Assembly (NCBI GenBank): GCA_024699055.1
Contig: JAILQG010000059.1
Coordinates: 1 to 46,207 of the forward strand
Reading direction: 5' to 3'
Source: Bacteroidales bacterium
GTDB lineage: Bacteria; Bacteroidota; Bacteroidia; Bacteroidales; UBA932
Length of the DNA stretch: 46,207 nt
Of this stretch, positions 24,371 to 32,611 are shown one piece after another (position 1 is the first letter of the stretch; each line of letters opens with the position of its first letter). Position numbers and translations under genes: made by a program. The notes beneath the pieces were generated by a model. That model was not told where the DNA came from. It saw only the letters and a list, made by a program, of their open reading frames with translations, and ran no database searches.

Positions 24371-25110
24371 TCTATTTCGCGTCCGACGTGCACCTGGGGC
24401 TCACCGAGGGCGATCCTGCGGAGAGGGAGGCCCGCTTCACGGCGTGGCTGCGTTCCCTCCTGCAAAAGCCCGGCACCGAAGCCCTGTATCTGCTCGGCGA
24501 CATCTGGGACTTCTGGTATGAGTACCGCGACGTGATTCCCCGCGAAGGGGTGCGCGTCGTCGCCGCCATCTCCGACCTGCTGGATGCCGGAATCCCCGTG
24601 TATTACATTCCCGGCAACCACGACGTGTGGCTGTATTCATTCTGGCAGGATCTGGGAGTGAAGGTGTTGCAGCAGCCGTGCCATATCGAGCTGCATGGAA
24701 AGAGCCTGCTGCTGGGCCATGGAGACGGTCTGGCCCCGTCCTCAAAATCCTATGATTTCATGCTCAAGGTATTTCATAACCGCTTGTGCCAGAAGCTGTT
24801 CAGTACCCTTCACCCGTGGATCGCATACAGGTTTGCCAAGGGTTGGAGCAACTCCAGCCGGAAAAGCCATTCGCACTATCAGTTCAAGGGAGAGGACGAG
24901 CCCCTGTACCGGTACTGCTTGGGGGAGTGTGCGGAGCGGCCTGCCGATTACTGCATCTTCGGCCACTTCCACAACGCCGTGGACATGCCCTTGCCTTCCG
25001 TCGGAACCGGGGGAGGCGCTTCGCGTTTCGTGATTCTGAAAGATTGGATTACCGGCGGAGAGCCGCATGCCGAACTGGAGGGAGGCGAGCTGTCAGTCTT
25101 CGTTCGCTAG
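24367..25110 (+). CDS. lpxH: UDP-2,3-diacylglucosamine diphosphatase (LpxH family)
   Basis: The 247-residue calcineurin-like phosphoesterase carries all metal-binding motifs in order: SDVHLG (about 6-11), LGDIWDFW (about 43-50), PGNHDVW (about 82-88), LGHGDG (about 118-123) and IFGHFHNA (about 197-204). LpxH makes lipid X from UDP-2,3-diacylglucosamine, the fourth step of lipid A synthesis, at the inner membrane face. I use the ATG at 24367, which overlaps the uppP stop, because the protein proper starts MIYFASDVHLG; an earlier ATG would add only an unrelated tail. Its 3' end overlaps the convergent DUF4294 gene by 18 bases. Confidence 0.9.
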   Translation: MIYFASDVHLGLTEGDPAEREARFTAWLRSLLQKPGTEALYLLGDIWDFWYEYRDVIPREGVRVVAAISDLLDAGIPVYYIPGNHDVWLYSFWQDLGVKVLQQPCHIELHGKSLLLGHGDGLAPSSKSYDFMLKVFHNRLCQKLFSTLHPWIAYRFAKGWSNSSRKSHSHYQFKGEDEPLYRYCLGECAERPADYCIFGHFHNAVDMPLPSVGTGGGASRFVILKDWITGGEPHAELEGGELSVFVR

Positions 25111-25929
25111 CTCCAGGGCGCGCTTCATTATTCCCTGTTCCTTTTCCTCATCCTGCTTCATCTTGCGGCGGTCTTCGCGGCTTTTGACTGTGCTCTGAAG
25201 CCGTTCGCGGGGTATTACCGTCTTTTTGGGAGGTTCGTAGAATATCGAGTAATAGAACGAATCCCAGGCCCCGCTTTCCCAGATGCGGACCAGGCTCTCG
25301 ATGTCCTTGTCGGCGCCGGCGGGCTCGTAGCGTTTCTTGAGGTCGGCGCCGAAAAGCTTTGCGACCAGCTGCCAGAATCCGGCGGTGAAGCTGTTCCTGT
25401 ATTCCTTGATGAGCCCGTACGGAGGCTCGCCGCATTCGCGGTCTATGAGGCGCATCAGTATCATGCCCTGGTTTACCGACATGTGGCGGATATCCTTCTC
25501 GAAGAGGCTGAACAGCTCCATCATCACGTCGTGGGTGTACGCGTTGCGCTGGCTGCGCTTTGAAGCGTCCACGGCGAGGGTGCTGTCCACCTGAGCCATC
25601 ATCTTGCGGCCAGCGAGAGCATAGGGATATACCTTGTTGAAATTGTAGACAAGCCTGTAGTCTTTCCGCCAGTCTTTGCCCTGGGGCTTGTACCCCTTGG
25701 GGAAACACCATACCGGATCTATTGCGTCCACGAAGACAGTGTCTCCGTCGATCACTTCGTAGAACATGGGAATTCCGGAGACCTTGCGCACTCCTGTCTG
25801 CCCGTCCGGGACCTCTTTCTGCTGTTCCGTCTGCTGCTTCCGGGCGTTCTTCCTGCGCGACCTGAACAGCTGCGCTTCCGAGGGGATGCACAGCAACAGG
25901 GCGAGCAGAATCAGGACTGTCTTTTTCAC
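25093..25929 (-). CDS. DUF4294 family exported protein
   Basis: This 278-residue protein has a signal peptide (VKKTVLILLALLLCIPSEA), a basic linker and the DUF4294 core (VIDGDTVFVDAIDPVW, then LVYNFNKVYPYALAGRKMM and IDRECGEPPYGLIKEYRNSFTAGFWQ), a Bacteroidota family of unknown function. The start is a GTG at 25929: a promoter -7 box lies inside the longer reading frame that begins with an ATG at 25962, so that ATG would not be transcribed. The C-terminus is highly charged. The 3' end overlaps lpxH by 18 bases. Confidence 0.85.
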   Translation of the reverse strand: MKKTVLILLALLLCIPSEAQLFRSRRKNARKQQTEQQKEVPDGQTGVRKVSGIPMFYEVIDGDTVFVDAIDPVWCFPKGYKPQGKDWRKDYRLVYNFNKVYPYALAGRKMMAQVDSTLAVDASKRSQRNAYTHDVMMELFSLFEKDIRHMSVNQGMILMRLIDRECGEPPYGLIKEYRNSFTAGFWQLVAKLFGADLKKRYEPAGADKDIESLVRIWESGAWDSFYYSIFYEPPKKTVIPRERLQSTVKSREDRRKMKQDEEKEQGIMKRALELANED

Positions 25930-25934
25930 GGTCG

Positions 25935-25963
25935 CAAAGGTAGTAAAAAATTTTTTGTCCAAA
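25935..25963 (-). promoter_or_regulatory. Promoter of the DUF4294 gene, deciding its start
   Basis: Minus-strand TTTG (25960-25963) and TACCTTTG (25935-25942) are 17 bases apart. The GTG at 25929 comes 5 bases after the -7 box, so translation must begin there or later and the mRNA is probably leaderless. Confidence 0.7.
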
Positions 25964-26041
25964 ATTGTAACTTCTTGAAAAGTTGGTAGTTGACTATTTG
26001 GTTTTCGTGTCGAAAATGTTTCAAAAATTTTGCCGAAATAC

Positions 26042-26071
26042 TTGCCGGAAAGAAAAAAATCACTAAATTTG
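26042..26071 (+). promoter_or_regulatory. Promoter of the rplP-rplQ ribosomal block
   Basis: TTG at 26042-26044 and TAAATTTG at 26064-26071 are 19 bases apart, exactly as at rplC, and both are followed by CAGyCCCAA. Transcription should start near 26077, leaving a leader of about 108 bases. Confidence 0.8.
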
Positions 26072-26075
26072 CAGT

Positions 26076-26184
26076 CCCAAAATGGGCCCTTTAAAGGCCA
26101 ACCATTTGATAGTTAATTGGTTAGTTGTTAATCGCTCATTGAGGGGAAACTGAATTTTAGTTAAACTATAATAATTGTAATAAG
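26076..26184 (+). promoter_or_regulatory. 5' leader of the rplP operon
   Basis: The leader opens with a small stem CCCA/TGGG (26076-26079 with 26083-26086), overlaps a second possible stem GGCC/GGCC (26085-26088 with 26096-26099), and then is A/T-rich with AACCA...TGGTT pairing near 26100-26125. There is no Shine-Dalgarno sequence before the rplP ATG. It could hold an autoregulatory site, but no known motif is recognisable. Confidence 0.4.
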
Positions 26185-26604
26185 ATGTTACAGCCAAAAC
26201 GTACCAAGTACCGCAGGGAACAGAAGAACGTCATGAAGGGCATGGCCCAGAGGGGCAATCAGCTCGCATTCGGTTCTTTCGGAATCAAGACCCTGGAGAA
26301 CTGCTGGCTCACGGCTCAGCAAATCGAGGCCGCCCGTCAGGCAATCTCCCGCTATATGAACCGTGAGGGCCAGATCTGGATCCGCGTCTTCCCTGTGAAG
26401 CCTATCACCAAGAAGCCTCTCGACACCCGTATGGGTAAGGGTAAGGGCGACGTCTATGCATGGGTAGCCCCCATCACCCCCGGCCGCATCCTCTTCGAGG
26501 CCGAAGGCGTGTCCCTCGCAATTGCCAAGGAAGCAATGCGTCTGGGCGCCAACAAACTTCCCATCGCCACCAAGTTCGTGGTCAGGAGGGACTATACCGA
26601 ATAA
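26185..26604 (+). CDS. rplP: 50S ribosomal protein L16
   Basis: The 139-residue uL16 begins [19 protein letters not shown] and has [10 protein letters not shown]-like [32 protein letters not shown] (about 72-90) and the Lys/Arg-rich end. It helps place the A-site tRNA on the large subunit. It is now the first gene of the second ribosomal block, with its own promoter and leader, although its usual partner rpsC lies 10 kb away. Confidence 0.98.
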   Translation: MLQPKRTKYRREQKNVMKGMAQRGNQLAFGSFGIKTLENCWLTAQQIEAARQAISRYMNREGQIWIRVFPVKPITKKPLDTRMGKGKGDVYAWVAPITPGRILFEAEGVSLAIAKEAMRLGANKLPIATKFVVRRDYTE

Positions 26605-26624
26605 TCTTTAATGGAGAACAAGAA

Positions 26625-26822
26625 ATGAAAGCAGCTGAAGCCCGCGAAATGTCTGTAGCAGACCTGCGCGACAAAATCCAGGTCGAGAAAGGAAATCTCG
26701 AGACCATGAAGATCAACCATGCGATTTCTCCACTGGAAGATACCTCCAAGTTTAAGAAGACCCGCCATGACATCGCTCTTATGATCACTGTCCTGGCAGA
26801 GAAAGAAAAACAACTGAATTAA
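26625..26822 (+). CDS. rpmC: 50S ribosomal protein L29
   Basis: This 65-residue uL29 is a helical hairpin, [18 protein letters not shown], then [27 protein letters not shown], matching the family. It lies near the tunnel exit beside L23. Spacing to rplP is 20 bases. A five-codon reading frame MENKK at 26611-26628 ends over its ATG, probably by chance. Confidence 0.95.
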   Translation: MKAAEAREMSVADLRDKIQVEKGNLETMKINHAISPLEDTSKFKKTRHDIALMITVLAEKEKQLN

Positions 26823-26833
26823 AAGATATTCCC

Positions 26834-27088
26834 ATGGAAAGAAATCTTCGCAAGGAAAGACAAGGTGTTGTGGTCAGCAGCAAGATGGATAAGACCGTCG
26901 TTGTTGCGGTGGAACGCAAGGAGATGCATCCCCTTTACGGCAAGTTCGTCAAGACCACGGCAAAGTTCGTTGCCCACGACGAGAAGAACGAATGTGGCGA
27001 GGGAGACACTGTCCTCATCATGGAGACCCGTCCGCTGAGCAAGACCAAGAACTGGAGAGTAGTTAAAATCGTAGAAAAAGCCAAGTAG
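26834..27088 (+). CDS. rpsQ: 30S ribosomal protein S17
   Basis: The 84-residue uS17 begins [21 protein letters not shown] and has the OB-fold landmark [20 protein letters not shown] and the late [16 protein letters not shown]. It binds 16S rRNA early in assembly of the small subunit body. The length is standard, and rplN starts 2 bases after the stop. Confidence 0.97.
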   Translation: MERNLRKERQGVVVSSKMDKTVVVAVERKEMHPLYGKFVKTTAKFVAHDEKNECGEGDTVLIMETRPLSKTKNWRVVKIVEKAK

Positions 27089-27090
27089 TT

Positions 27091-27456
27091 ATGATACAGC
27101 AGGAAACACGTTTACAGGTGGCCGACAACAGCGGAGCCAAGGAAGTCCTTTGCATCCGTGTGCTTGGCGGTACCCACCATCGTTATGCGACAGTCGGCGA
27201 CACCATCGTGGTCGCCATCAAGAGCGCCATCCCCGGCGGCGACGCCAAGAAGGGTACGGTCTCCAGGGCTGTCGTGGTACGCACCAAGAAGGAAATCCGT
27301 CGTGCAGACGGCTCTTATATCCGCTTCGACGACAACGCCTGCGTCCTTCTGAACCAGGCCGGCGAACTCCGCGGCACCCGTATCTTCGGACCGGTTGCGC
27401 GCGAGCTCCGCGAGAATTACATGAAAATCGTTTCACTGGCACCGGAGGTCCTCTAA
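27091..27456 (+). CDS. rplN: 50S ribosomal protein L14
   Basis: This 121-residue uL14 starts [27 protein letters not shown], the conserved VADNSGAK region, and ends with [24 protein letters not shown]. It sits at the subunit interface and binds L19. Gaps of 2 and 12 bases separate it from its neighbours. Confidence 0.98.
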   Translation: MIQQETRLQVADNSGAKEVLCIRVLGGTHHRYATVGDTIVVAIKSAIPGGDAKKGTVSRAVVVRTKKEIRRADGSYIRFDDNACVLLNQAGELRGTRIFGPVARELRENYMKIVSLAPEVL

Positions 27457-27468
27457 TATTACAGCATC

Positions 27469-27798
27469 ATGAAAAAGCTTAAAATCAAGAAAGGCGACAC
27501 CGTTTACGTAAACGCCGGAAACGACAAGGGTAAGACCGGAAAGGTCCTCACCATACTCAAAGACAAAGACCGTGTGATAGTAGAGGGCGTGAACCTCGTC
27601 AGCAAGCACACGAAACCCAATCCTCAGCAGCCCCAGGGCGGCATCGTAAAGAAGGAAGCGGGCATCCATATTTCCAACGTTAATCTTCTCGACCCCGCCA
27701 GCACCGCTGCGAAGCCGGTTCCCACCCGCGTGGGTTACAAGATCGAGGATGGCAAGAAGGTGCGCGTGTCTAAAAAATCAGGACAGGAGATCAAGTAA
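27469..27798 (+). CDS. rplX: 50S ribosomal protein L24
   Basis: The 109-residue uL24 has a KOW motif ([22 protein letters not shown], about 5-26), the [23 protein letters not shown] stretch and the basic C-terminus. It starts assembly of the 50S subunit by binding 23S rRNA domain I. The gene is followed after 2 bases by rplE. Confidence 0.97.
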   Translation: MKKLKIKKGDTVYVNAGNDKGKTGKVLTILKDKDRVIVEGVNLVSKHTKPNPQQPQGGIVKKEAGIHISNVNLLDPASTAAKPVPTRVGYKIEDGKKVRVSKKSGQEIK

Positions 27799-27800
27799 TC

Positions 27801-28403
27801 ATGGCAAAGCAGAATAAAAAAGAAACGGCAGGACAGCAGCCGGCCCCCAAGGGTTATGTTCCCGCCCTCAAGAAGCTTTACAAGGAGGAGATCGTTCCCT
27901 CTCTCGTGAAGAAGTTCTCATTTGACACTCCGATGGCCGTTCCGCGCCTGACGAAGATAACCATCAACGAAGGCGTCGGCGAAGGCACCCAGGACAAGAA
28001 GGTCGTCGAGGATGCAGCCGAAGAGCTCTCCCTCATCACCGGCCAGAAGGCTGTCATCACCTACTCCCGCAAGGACATCTCCAACTTCAAGCTCCGTAAG
28101 GGCATGCCGGTTGGCTGCAAGGTCACTCTGCGCGACGTCAAGATGTACGAGTTCCTCGAGAAGCTCATCCGCGTCACCCTTCCCCGTATCCGTGACTTCA
28201 ACGGTATCGCCGAGAACATGGACGGCCGCGGCAACTACACCCTCGGTATCAAGGAGCAGGTCATCTTCCCCGAGATCGATATCGACAAGAACCCCCGCAT
28301 CCACGGCATGGAGATCAGCTTTGTCACCACTGCCAAGACGGACGAGGAGTGCCACGCTCTTCTCGCCGCTTTCGGGCTTCCTTTCAAGAAACATAACAAT
28401 TAA
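27801..28403 (+). CDS. rplE: 50S ribosomal protein L5 with short N-terminal extension
   Basis: This 200-residue uL5 has YKEEIVPSL, the [15 protein letters not shown] loop, [20 protein letters not shown] and the ending [19 protein letters not shown]. It binds 5S rRNA and the P-site tRNA elbow. About 20 extra residues ([18 protein letters not shown]) precede the usual family start; they are polar and probably disordered. No good internal start would remove all of them. Confidence 0.97.
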   Translation: MAKQNKKETAGQQPAPKGYVPALKKLYKEEIVPSLVKKFSFDTPMAVPRLTKITINEGVGEGTQDKKVVEDAAEELSLITGQKAVITYSRKDISNFKLRKGMPVGCKVTLRDVKMYEFLEKLIRVTLPRIRDFNGIAENMDGRGNYTLGIKEQVIFPEIDIDKNPRIHGMEISFVTTAKTDEECHALLAAFGLPFKKHNN

Positions 28404-28408
28404 AGAAT

Positions 28409-28678
28409 ATGGCAAAAGAATCAATGAAAGCCCGCGAAGTAAAGCGCGCGAAAATGGTTGCTAAATACGCCGAAAAGAGAGCCGCCCTCAAGGCTGCCGG
28501 AGACTACGCCGCATTGGACAAGCTGCCCAAGAACGCCAGCCCCGTGCGTCTGCACAACCGCTGCTCGCTCACCGGCAGACCCAAGGGATACATGAGGGAA
28601 TTCGGCCTCAGCCGTATCCAGTTCCGTGAAATGGCCTCTAACGGTCTCATTCCCGGAGTAAAGAAGGCAAGCTGGTAG
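28409..28678 (+). CDS. rpsN: 30S ribosomal protein S14, zinc-free form
   Basis: The 89-residue uS14 is of the longer type lacking the CxxC zinc ligands, with [30 protein letters not shown] at 50-79. It binds 16S rRNA in the head. In many bacteria a zinc-binding paralogue exists; none is present in this window. Spacing is 5 bases from rplE and 20 bases to rpsH. Confidence 0.97.
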   Translation: MAKESMKAREVKRAKMVAKYAEKRAALKAAGDYAALDKLPKNASPVRLHNRCSLTGRPKGYMREFGLSRIQFREMASNGLIPGVKKASW

Positions 28679-28698
28679 AATATTAAAAGTATAAAGAT

Positions 28699-29094
28699 AT
28701 GACTGATCCAATCGCAGATTACCTTACCAGAATCCGCAATGCCTACATGGCAGGAAAGAAGGTCGTGGAAATTCCTTCCTCCAAGGTCAAGGAAGCCATC
28801 ACCGAGATTCTGTGCGAGCAGGGCTACATCCTCAGCTACAAGGTAGTTGAAGGAAATCCCTTTAATACCATCAAGATAGCTCTCAAGTATCATCCCGAGA
28901 CCAAGATGCCCGCCATCAAGGGCATCGAGCGCGTGAGCTCCCCCGGTCTGAGGCGTTACAACGGAGTGGACGAGCTTCCCCGCGTCCTCAACGGACTCGG
29001 CATAGCCATCGTCTCCACCTCCAAGGGCATCGTCACCGACAAGAAGGCCCGCGAAATGGGTGTCGGCGGCGAAGTAATGTGCTACGTATATTAA
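28699..29094 (+). CDS. rpsH: 30S ribosomal protein S8
   Basis: This 131-residue uS8 begins [21 protein letters not shown] and ends with the [26 protein letters not shown] segment. In Escherichia coli S8 represses the spc operon by binding near rplE mRNA; whether that applies here is not visible. The protein itself is typical. Confidence 0.98.
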   Translation: MTDPIADYLTRIRNAYMAGKKVVEIPSSKVKEAITEILCEQGYILSYKVVEGNPFNTIKIALKYHPETKMPAIKGIERVSSPGLRRYNGVDELPRVLNGLGIAIVSTSKGIVTDKKAREMGVGGEVMCYVY

Positions 29095-29113
29095 TCCTTA
29101 AACAAAACAATAA

Positions 29114-29674
29114 ATGTCACGAATCGGTAAATTGCCTGTAAACCTTCCGGCCGGTGTGAGCGTTGAAATCATGCCTGGCAACGTTGTGAAGGTTAAAGGC
29201 CCTCTCGGTGAGATGTCGCAGAAAGTAGATCCCGACATCAACATTTCCATTGAGGACAACGAAATCAAGTTCACCCGCCCCACTGACAACCCGCGTCACC
29301 GTTCAATGCACGGCCTGTATCGCGCGCTCGTCCATAACATGGTGGTAGGTGTAAGCGAGGGATTCACCATCAAGCAGGAGCTTGTCGGTGTCGGATACCG
29401 CGTATCCGTACAGGGCCAGCTTCTCATCTTCTCCCTCGGTTATTCTCACGACATCCAGCTCATGCTTCCTCCCGAGGTAAAGGCTGAAGTTCCCGAAATC
29501 AAGAAGGGCGAGACTCCCAAGCTCGTGCTCAAGAGCTGCGACAAGCAGCTGGTGGGCCAGGTAGCTGCGAAAATCCGCTCGTTCCGCAAGCCCGAACCGT
29601 ACAAGGGCAAGGGTATCAAGTTCGTAGGCGAACAGCTCCGCCGCAAGGCCGGTAAGACCGCTGCAGCCAAATAA
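29114..29674 (+). CDS. rplF: 50S ribosomal protein L6
   Basis: The 186-residue uL6 has two similar domains. MSRIGKLPVNLPAGVSVEI starts the first, and the second holds FTIKQELVGVGYRVSVQG and the ending RSFRKPEPYKGKGIKFVGE. It lies near the factor-binding site of the large subunit. There is no Shine-Dalgarno site; the upstream bases are A-rich. Confidence 0.98.
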   Translation: MSRIGKLPVNLPAGVSVEIMPGNVVKVKGPLGEMSQKVDPDINISIEDNEIKFTRPTDNPRHRSMHGLYRALVHNMVVGVSEGFTIKQELVGVGYRVSVQGQLLIFSLGYSHDIQLMLPPEVKAEVPEIKKGETPKLVLKSCDKQLVGQVAAKIRSFRKPEPYKGKGIKFVGEQLRRKAGKTAAAK

Positions 29675-29678
29675 TGTT

Positions 29679-29684
29679 AGGAGG
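29679..29684 (+). promoter_or_regulatory. Shine-Dalgarno sequence of rplR
   Basis: AGGAGG stands 8 bases before the rplR ATG at 29693, which is unusual for this phylum and absent from most neighbours. Confidence 0.7.
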
Positions 29685-29692
29685 AAAGAATT

Positions 29693-30055
29693 ATGGCATT
29701 ATCTAGAATAGCAAGAAGGCAGAGGATACATTATCGCATCCGCAAGCATGTCAGCGGCACCGCCGAAAGGCCCCGTCTGGCCGTATTCCGCAGCAACAAG
29801 CAGATCTATTGCCAGGTCATCGACGACGAGGCCGGCAAGACTCTCGCTGCCGCATCTTCCAACGACAAGGCTCTCGCAGCACAGTGCAAAGGCAAGACCG
29901 GCGTCGAGGCAGCTGCCATCGTCGGCAAGGCCATCGCCGAGCGCGCTATCGCAGCCGGCATTAAGACCGTCTCCTTCGACCGCGGAGGTTACCTCTTCCA
30001 CGGCCGTGTCAAGAGTCTGGCAGACGCTGCCCGCGAAGGCGGCCTGATCTTCTAA
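29693..30055 (+). CDS. rplR: 50S ribosomal protein L18
   Basis: This 120-residue uL18 has [27 protein letters not shown] near the start and [26 protein letters not shown] at the end. It binds 5S rRNA with L5 in the central protuberance. It is one of four genes here with a strong Shine-Dalgarno sequence. Confidence 0.98.
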   Translation: MALSRIARRQRIHYRIRKHVSGTAERPRLAVFRSNKQIYCQVIDDEAGKTLAAASSNDKALAAQCKGKTGVEAAAIVGKAIAERAIAAGIKTVSFDRGGYLFHGRVKSLADAAREGGLIF

Positions 30056-30067
30056 AAACAAGAGACT

Positions 30068-30586
30068 ATGGCAAATACAAACGTTAAAAGAGTCAAAACG
30101 TCTGATCTTGAACTCAAGGACAGACTGGTAGCTATCCAGAGGGTGACCAAGGTCACCAAGGGCGGCCGCCACTTCCGCTTTGCCGCTATCGTTGTGGTAG
30201 GTGATGAAAACGGTGTTGTAGGCTACGGGCTTGGCAAGGCCAATGAGGTCACTGCTGCTATAGCCAAGGGCACTGAGGATGCGAAGAAGAACCTCGTAAA
30301 GGTTCCCGTCATCAACTCCACCATCCCCCACGAGCAGGAGACTGCTTACGGCGGAGCAAAGGTATTCATGAAACCTGCGGCTCCCGGTACCGGTGTCAAG
30401 GCCGGCGGCGCCATGCGTGCTGTGTTCGAGAGCGCCGGAATCCAGAACGTGCTTGCAAAGAGCAAGGGTTCCAGCAATCCCCACAACCTCGTCAAGGCAA
30501 CTGTGCAGGCTCTCACCGAAATGAGGGACGCCTACACCGTGGCAGGCCTGCGCGGTATTCCGATGAGCAAGGTATTTAAAGGCTAG
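30068..30586 (+). CDS. rpsE: 30S ribosomal protein S5
   Basis: The 172-residue uS5 has a double-stranded-RNA-binding-like N-domain ([36 protein letters not shown]) and a C-domain with [26 protein letters not shown]. It lines the mRNA entry and affects decoding accuracy. The TAG stop overlaps the Shine-Dalgarno site of rpmD. Confidence 0.98.
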   Translation: MANTNVKRVKTSDLELKDRLVAIQRVTKVTKGGRHFRFAAIVVVGDENGVVGYGLGKANEVTAAIAKGTEDAKKNLVKVPVINSTIPHEQETAYGGAKVFMKPAAPGTGVKAGGAMRAVFESAGIQNVLAKSKGSSNPHNLVKATVQALTEMRDAYTVAGLRGIPMSKVFKG

Positions 30587-30590
30587 GAGG
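30585..30590 (+). promoter_or_regulatory. Shine-Dalgarno sequence of rpmD
   Basis: AGGAGG overlaps the rpsE stop and ends 8 bases before the rpmD ATG at 30599. Confidence 0.7.
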
Positions 30591-30598
30591 AACTGACA

Positions 30599-30781
30599 AT
30601 GGCAAAACTCAGAATCACACAGATCGTAAGCAAGAATGGCGAAGACAAGCGTCAGAAGGCCAATCTGCTCAATCTCGGACTGCGTCGCATGCACCAGACC
30701 GTCGAGGTGGAGGATACCCCCATCACCCGCGGTCAGCTCGCGAAAGTAGCCCATCTCGTCAAATACGAAGTAATAGACTAA
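30599..30781 (+). CDS. rpmD: 50S ribosomal protein L30
   Basis: This 60-residue uL30 starts MAKLRITQIVSKNGEDKRQKANLLNLGLRRM-like, with LRRMHQTVEVEDTPITRGQLAKVAHLV, the standard family pattern. It is a small globular protein on the 50S surface. Spacing is 12 bases on both sides. Confidence 0.96.
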   Translation: MAKLRITQIVSKNGEDKRQKANLLNLGLRRMHQTVEVEDTPITRGQLAKVAHLVKYEVID

Positions 30782-30787
30782 GGAGGG
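30781..30787 (+). promoter_or_regulatory. Shine-Dalgarno sequence of rplO
   Basis: AGGAGGG overlaps the last base of the rpmD stop codon and ends 6 bases before the rplO ATG at 30794. Confidence 0.7.
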
Positions 30788-30793
30788 AAAGAA

Positions 30794-31243
30794 ATGAAAC
30801 TTGAAAACATTAAACCCGCAGCTGGTTCAACCAAGAATAACAAGCGCGTAGGTCGCGGCGAAGGCTCCGGCAGGGGCGGCACCGCCACCCGTGGTACCAA
30901 GGGTGCCAAGGCACGTGCAGGTTACGAGCACAAGATCGGCTTCGAAGGCGGCCAGATGCCCCTTCAGCGCCGTCTTCCCAAGTTCGGCTTCAAGAATCCC
31001 ACCCGCGTCGAGTACCAGGCTGTCAACCTCAGCGCTCTTCAGGCCATCGCAGATGCCGAAAAGGTGAGCGAGATCGGTATCGACCTCATGAAGGATTACG
31101 GCCTCGCGGCCAAGAGGGACCTCATCAAGGTCCTCGGCAACGGCGAAATCAAGAGCGCCGTCACCGTCACCGCGGATGCATTCTCCAAATCAGCAATCAG
31201 CAAAATCGAAGCTGCCGGCGGTAAGGCAGTCGTAATCGAATAA
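30794..31243 (+). CDS. rplO: 50S ribosomal protein L15
   Basis: The 149-residue uL15 has the Gly/Arg-rich N-terminal extension (RVGRGEGSGRGGTATRGTKGAKAR), FEGGQMPLQRRLPKFGF and a folded C-domain. It binds 23S rRNA late in assembly. secY starts 3 bases after its stop, as in most bacteria. Confidence 0.98.
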   Translation: MKLENIKPAAGSTKNNKRVGRGEGSGRGGTATRGTKGAKARAGYEHKIGFEGGQMPLQRRLPKFGFKNPTRVEYQAVNLSALQAIADAEKVSEIGIDLMKDYGLAAKRDLIKVLGNGEIKSAVTVTADAFSKSAISKIEAAGGKAVVIE

Positions 31244-31246
31244 ACC

Positions 31247-32587
31247 ATGAAGAAGTTTATCGAAACAATCAAGAACATCTTCAAGATAGAAGAGCTGCGC
31301 AAGAGGTTGGGCTACACCCTCCTCCTGGTGATCATCTATCGCCTGGGGTGCTTCATCGTGCTCCCCGGCATCGATGCCACCATGCTTGCAAAGCTCCAGA
31401 GCGCTACTTCTCAAGGTCTCGTAGGCCTTCTGAACATGTTCTCCGGCGGTGCCATGGGCAACGCTTCCATCTTTGCGCTCGGTGTGATGCCGTACATCTC
31501 GGCATCCATCGTGGTCCAGCTCCTCGGAATGTTCGTACCCTACTTCCGCAAGCTTCAGACTGAAGGCGAGAGCGGCCGCCAGAAGATGAATCAGATCACC
31601 AGGTATCTTACTATCCTGATCATCTGCATCCAGGGCCCCGCCTACATCGCTTCCCTTCACAGCCAGATCCCCGCTCAGGCATTCGTTGCGGTCAACGCAC
31701 TCGGATGGAGCAACTTCATGTACAACATGGTGGCCACCGTCATTATCATGGCCGGCTCCATGTTCGTCATGTGGCTCGGTGAGCGCATCACTGACCGCGG
31801 CATCGGCAACGGTATCTCTCTCCTTATTATGATAGGTATCGTGGCCCGTCTGCCTTACGCCCTCATAGCCGAGTTCGGCGAGAAGTTCTCCACCACCACC
31901 AGCGGCGGTGCGCTCTTCTTCGTAGTGGAACTGCTCATATGGTTCTTCGTAATCGTTGCAGCAGTCGCCCTCGTACAGGCTGTCCGCAGGGTTCCCGTCC
32001 AGTATGCCAAGAGGGTTGTCGGAAACCGTCAGTACGGCGGCGTCCGTCAGTACATCCCCCTCAAGATCAACGCCGCGGGCGTTATGCCTATCATCTTCGC
32101 CCAGGCCCTGATGCTCTTCCCGCTGCTGTTCTCCCGCTGGGATGCAACGCGCGGACTCGCTGCCACGCTCAGCAACTATACCGGATTCTGGTATAACTTC
32201 ATATTCTTTGTTCTCATCATCATCTTCACCTACTTCTACACTGCGGTAACGATCAATCCTACCCAGATGGCGGAGGACATGAAGCGTAATGGTGGGTTCA
32301 TCCCGGGTGTGAAGCCCGGCAAGAAGACCGTGGAATACCTCGACAACATCATGTCCAAGGTTACCCTCCCCGGCTCTATCTTCCTGGGCATCATTGCAAT
32401 TCTGCCTGCTTTTGCGATTCTTCTGGGAGTCAACAACCAGTTCGCAAGCTTCTTCGGCGGCACCTCGCTGCTGATCCTTGTGGGCGTTGTCCTGGATACG
32501 CTCCAGCAGATAGAAAGTTACCTGCTCATGCGTCACTATGACGGCCTCATGAAGACCGGCCGTCTGAGCGGACGTTCGGGCATGTAG
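31247..32587 (+). CDS. secY: Protein translocase subunit SecY
   Basis: This 446-residue protein has ten membrane helices. Landmarks are LGYTLLLVIIYRLGCFIVLPGID (TM1), the plug region, GESGRQKMNQITRYLT, the cytoplasmic loop RRVPVQYAKRVVGNRQYGGVRQYIPLKIN, and the C-terminal MRHYDGLMKTGRLSG. SecY forms the channel that exports or inserts proteins across the inner membrane with SecE and SecG. Length and motifs are normal. Confidence 0.98.
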   Translation: MKKFIETIKNIFKIEELRKRLGYTLLLVIIYRLGCFIVLPGIDATMLAKLQSATSQGLVGLLNMFSGGAMGNASIFALGVMPYISASIVVQLLGMFVPYFRKLQTEGESGRQKMNQITRYLTILIICIQGPAYIASLHSQIPAQAFVAVNALGWSNFMYNMVATVIIMAGSMFVMWLGERITDRGIGNGISLLIMIGIVARLPYALIAEFGEKFSTTTSGGALFFVVELLIWFFVIVAAVALVQAVRRVPVQYAKRVVGNRQYGGVRQYIPLKINAAGVMPIIFAQALMLFPLLFSRWDATRGLAATLSNYTGFWYNFIFFVLIIIFTYFYTAVTINPTQMAEDMKRNGGFIPGVKPGKKTVEYLDNIMSKVTLPGSIFLGIIAILPAFAILLGVNNQFASFFGGTSLLILVGVVLDTLQQIESYLLMRHYDGLMKTGRLSGRSGM

Positions 32588-32611
32588 AGATCCTTGAAAT
32601 TTCGAAGCAAG

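Noticed and set aside
26611-26628. Five-codon frame MENKK whose stop overlaps the rpmC start (ATGA)
   Set aside because: It could couple rplP and rpmC translation, but such a short frame is expected by chance and has no ribosome binding site.
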